Assembly: GCF_007860105.1 (NCBI RefSeq)
Contig: NZ_SJPU01000002.1
Location: forward strand, 1,973,739-2,037,738
Reading direction: 5' to 3'
Origin: Allorhodopirellula heiligendammensis
GTDB taxonomy: Bacteria; Planctomycetota; Planctomycetia; Pirellulales; Pirellulaceae
Length of the DNA stretch: 64,000 nucleotides
In this document: positions 63,089 to 64,000 of the stretch, one piece after another
How the letters are laid out: every line of letters starts with the position of its first letter
Numbering within the stretch: position 1 is the stretch's first letter
Made by a program: the position numbers and the translations under genes
The notes under the pieces: generated by a model
The model's database searches: none
What the model saw: only the letters and a program-made list of their open reading frames with translations
Told to the model about the DNA's origin: nothing

Positions 63089-64000
63089 CTACCACAATAG
63101 CAGTATAAATCCAGCTAAAGCAGCGGACTGGCTCAGCGTCCCGCGACTCGTCGCGAGGCAGCTGTCACCCACCTGCAAGGGCTCAACGGGACATTGGTAT
63201 TGGTGGCATGTGGGGCAATCACCGTAGGCGGCGACGCACTCGCAGGGCGGCTGGGCGGCTAAGCGAAACGGCAGGAGCGACGTGTTACCGATAAACCAAA
63301 CGCTGGAATAGAGATTTTGTAAATAACCACAACGCGCACAATCAAGTTTGCCGCACCGCTCCAGGTTAAGTTCCTGGAAGTATGTTGGATTATGGTGGAA
63401 CACGACGTGAACCCGCTGTGGCGGCGGGGGAACGCTCGGCCCGCCGAGAATCCAGTACGGCGATTGGTCGAATACTACCGCGGCTCGATTGACAGGTTCG
63501 TCTCCAGCGGTGACGGGCGGCGGGGCAACCGTCAGTAACGTGGCGGGTTTGTTGAGTTCGGCCAGTCTTGCCCTCACCCGGGCGTCGTCGACGGCTGACA
63601 TCGCATGTTTGAGGTCACGAGGTGAAATCGCGTTGGCCACGGCGTCGTCGGAGGTGGCCGAGTCAACGGCCTCGACGATCCGTCCAGCTGTCGCGGGATG
63701 ACCGTCGCGCCGCGGGCTTGGCTTCACGAGCGATTCGGTGCGCTGCTGCTCGTCGCGTCCGTCGGCCTGATTGGAATTGGATTCTTTATCATGTGTCTGA
63801 TCGTCGACATCGATCAACGCGAGCGAATCATCATCGGCGAGGCAGGCCACGAACCTGATCCCGAATGTGGACGGTTCCTCTGGTGACGCCAACAACGAAC
63901 TCAACGAGTCGGCCCCCACGCGAGGCGACAAGAAAGGTGCTTCCGCCCGGACCGCTGGCTGAGCCGTCCCTAGGAGGCCAAGCAAAATGAGTAGAAAACG
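63089..64000 (-). CDS. Secreted Cys-rich protein (5' end beyond window)
   Basis: The frame is open from the right window edge, and its first residues (RFLLILLGLLGTAQPAVRAEAP) form a signal-peptide core. The true start therefore lies a few codons past 64000; the 63985 TTG is not it. 303 residues are visible. The N-terminal half is acidic, Ser/Asp-rich and disordered. The C-terminal part has VHVVFHHNPTYFQELNLERCG then GKLDCARCGYLQNLYSSVW and PCECVAAYGDCPTCHQYQCP, at least nine Cys in pairs. Function unknown. Its stop precedes the metallo-hydrolase ATG by 2 bases. Confidence 0.82.
   Translation of the reverse strand, partial: RFLLILLGLLGTAQPAVRAEAPFLSPRVGADSLSSLLASPEEPSTFGIRFVACLADDDSLALIDVDDQTHDKESNSNQADGRDEQQRTESLVKPSPRRDGHPATAGRIVEAVDSATSDDAVANAISPRDLKHAMSAVDDARVRARLAELNKPATLLTVAPPPVTAGDEPVNRAAVVFDQSPYWILGGPSVPPPPQRVHVVFHHNPTYFQELNLERCGKLDCARCGYLQNLYSSVWFIGNTSLLPFRLAAQPPCECVAAYGDCPTCHQYQCPVEPLQVGDSCLATSRGTLSQSAALAGFILLLW

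Overview
The window reads as chromosomal DNA of a planctomycete, most likely a marine Pirellulaceae/Rhodopirellula-type bacterium. This is inferred from gene content: secreted sulfatases with signal peptides and Cys-x-Pro-x-Arg maturation motifs, a DUF1080 protein, PQQ-propeller and sulfatase proteins with C-terminal EF-hands, a planctomycete-style ECF sigma factor, a CPXCG protein, and many genes without a strong Shine-Dalgarno sequence. No rRNA, tRNA, CRISPR array, plasmid or prophage genes were recognised. Both edges cut genes: an ECF sigma factor on the left and a secreted Cys-rich protein on the right.

Layout. 1-3.9 kb (minus strand): DUF1080 gene followed by the ECF sigma factor, with an 8-bp tandem repeat abutting the DUF1080 start; then a hemX-hemA pair with overlapping ends. 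3.97-5.63 kb: a mobile island with a Y1/REP-type transposase-like gene, a duplicated 20-mer upstream and a duplicated 195-bp unit downstream. 5.6-21.9 kb: mostly core genes (ABC-F ATPase, sucA, gatA, pyruvate kinase, SDR, MFS transporter, clpX, folK, rdgB), with a composite palindromic element between pyruvate kinase and gatA. 21.9-24.2 kb: an AI-2E-type transporter with a long C-terminal tail and a small membrane protein. 24.4-30.8 kb: a secreted glycoside hydrolase divergent from three tandem sulfatases, probably for sulfated polysaccharides. 31-34 kb: a secreted prenyltransferase-repeat protein and an HlyD-type adaptor.

34.06-37.8 kb holds the most intriguing cluster: CPXCG protein, ComB-like 2-phosphosulfolactate phosphatase, ATP-grasp ligase and M20 amidohydrolase, in one direction with 4-bp spacing, 4-bp overlap and an 82-bp gap. 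It looks like a small uncharacterised metabolic operon. 37.9-48.3 kb: DNA repair glycosylase, Cys-rich lipoprotein, apt, DksA/TraR-type zinc finger protein, large secreted protein, two BON proteins, SWIM-SNF2 helicase and a small lipoprotein. 48.4-52.1 kb: a heme-uptake locus, with hemP overlapping tonB and divergent from a TonB-dependent receptor across a region containing a perfect 7-3-7 palindrome. 52.1-63.1 kb: alcohol dehydrogenase, a fourth sulfatase with EF-hands convergent with a PQQ-propeller/EF-hand protein, amino-acid permease, secreted FAD oxidoreductase, NhaD antiporter and a PhnP-like metallo-hydrolase.

Sequence-level points of note are a pyruvate kinase whose residues match the potassium-independent class (Lys in place of the usual Glu), a transposase-like protein that appears to lack the usual catalytic Tyr, and heme metabolism represented twice (hemA/hemX synthesis and hemP/tonB/receptor uptake).
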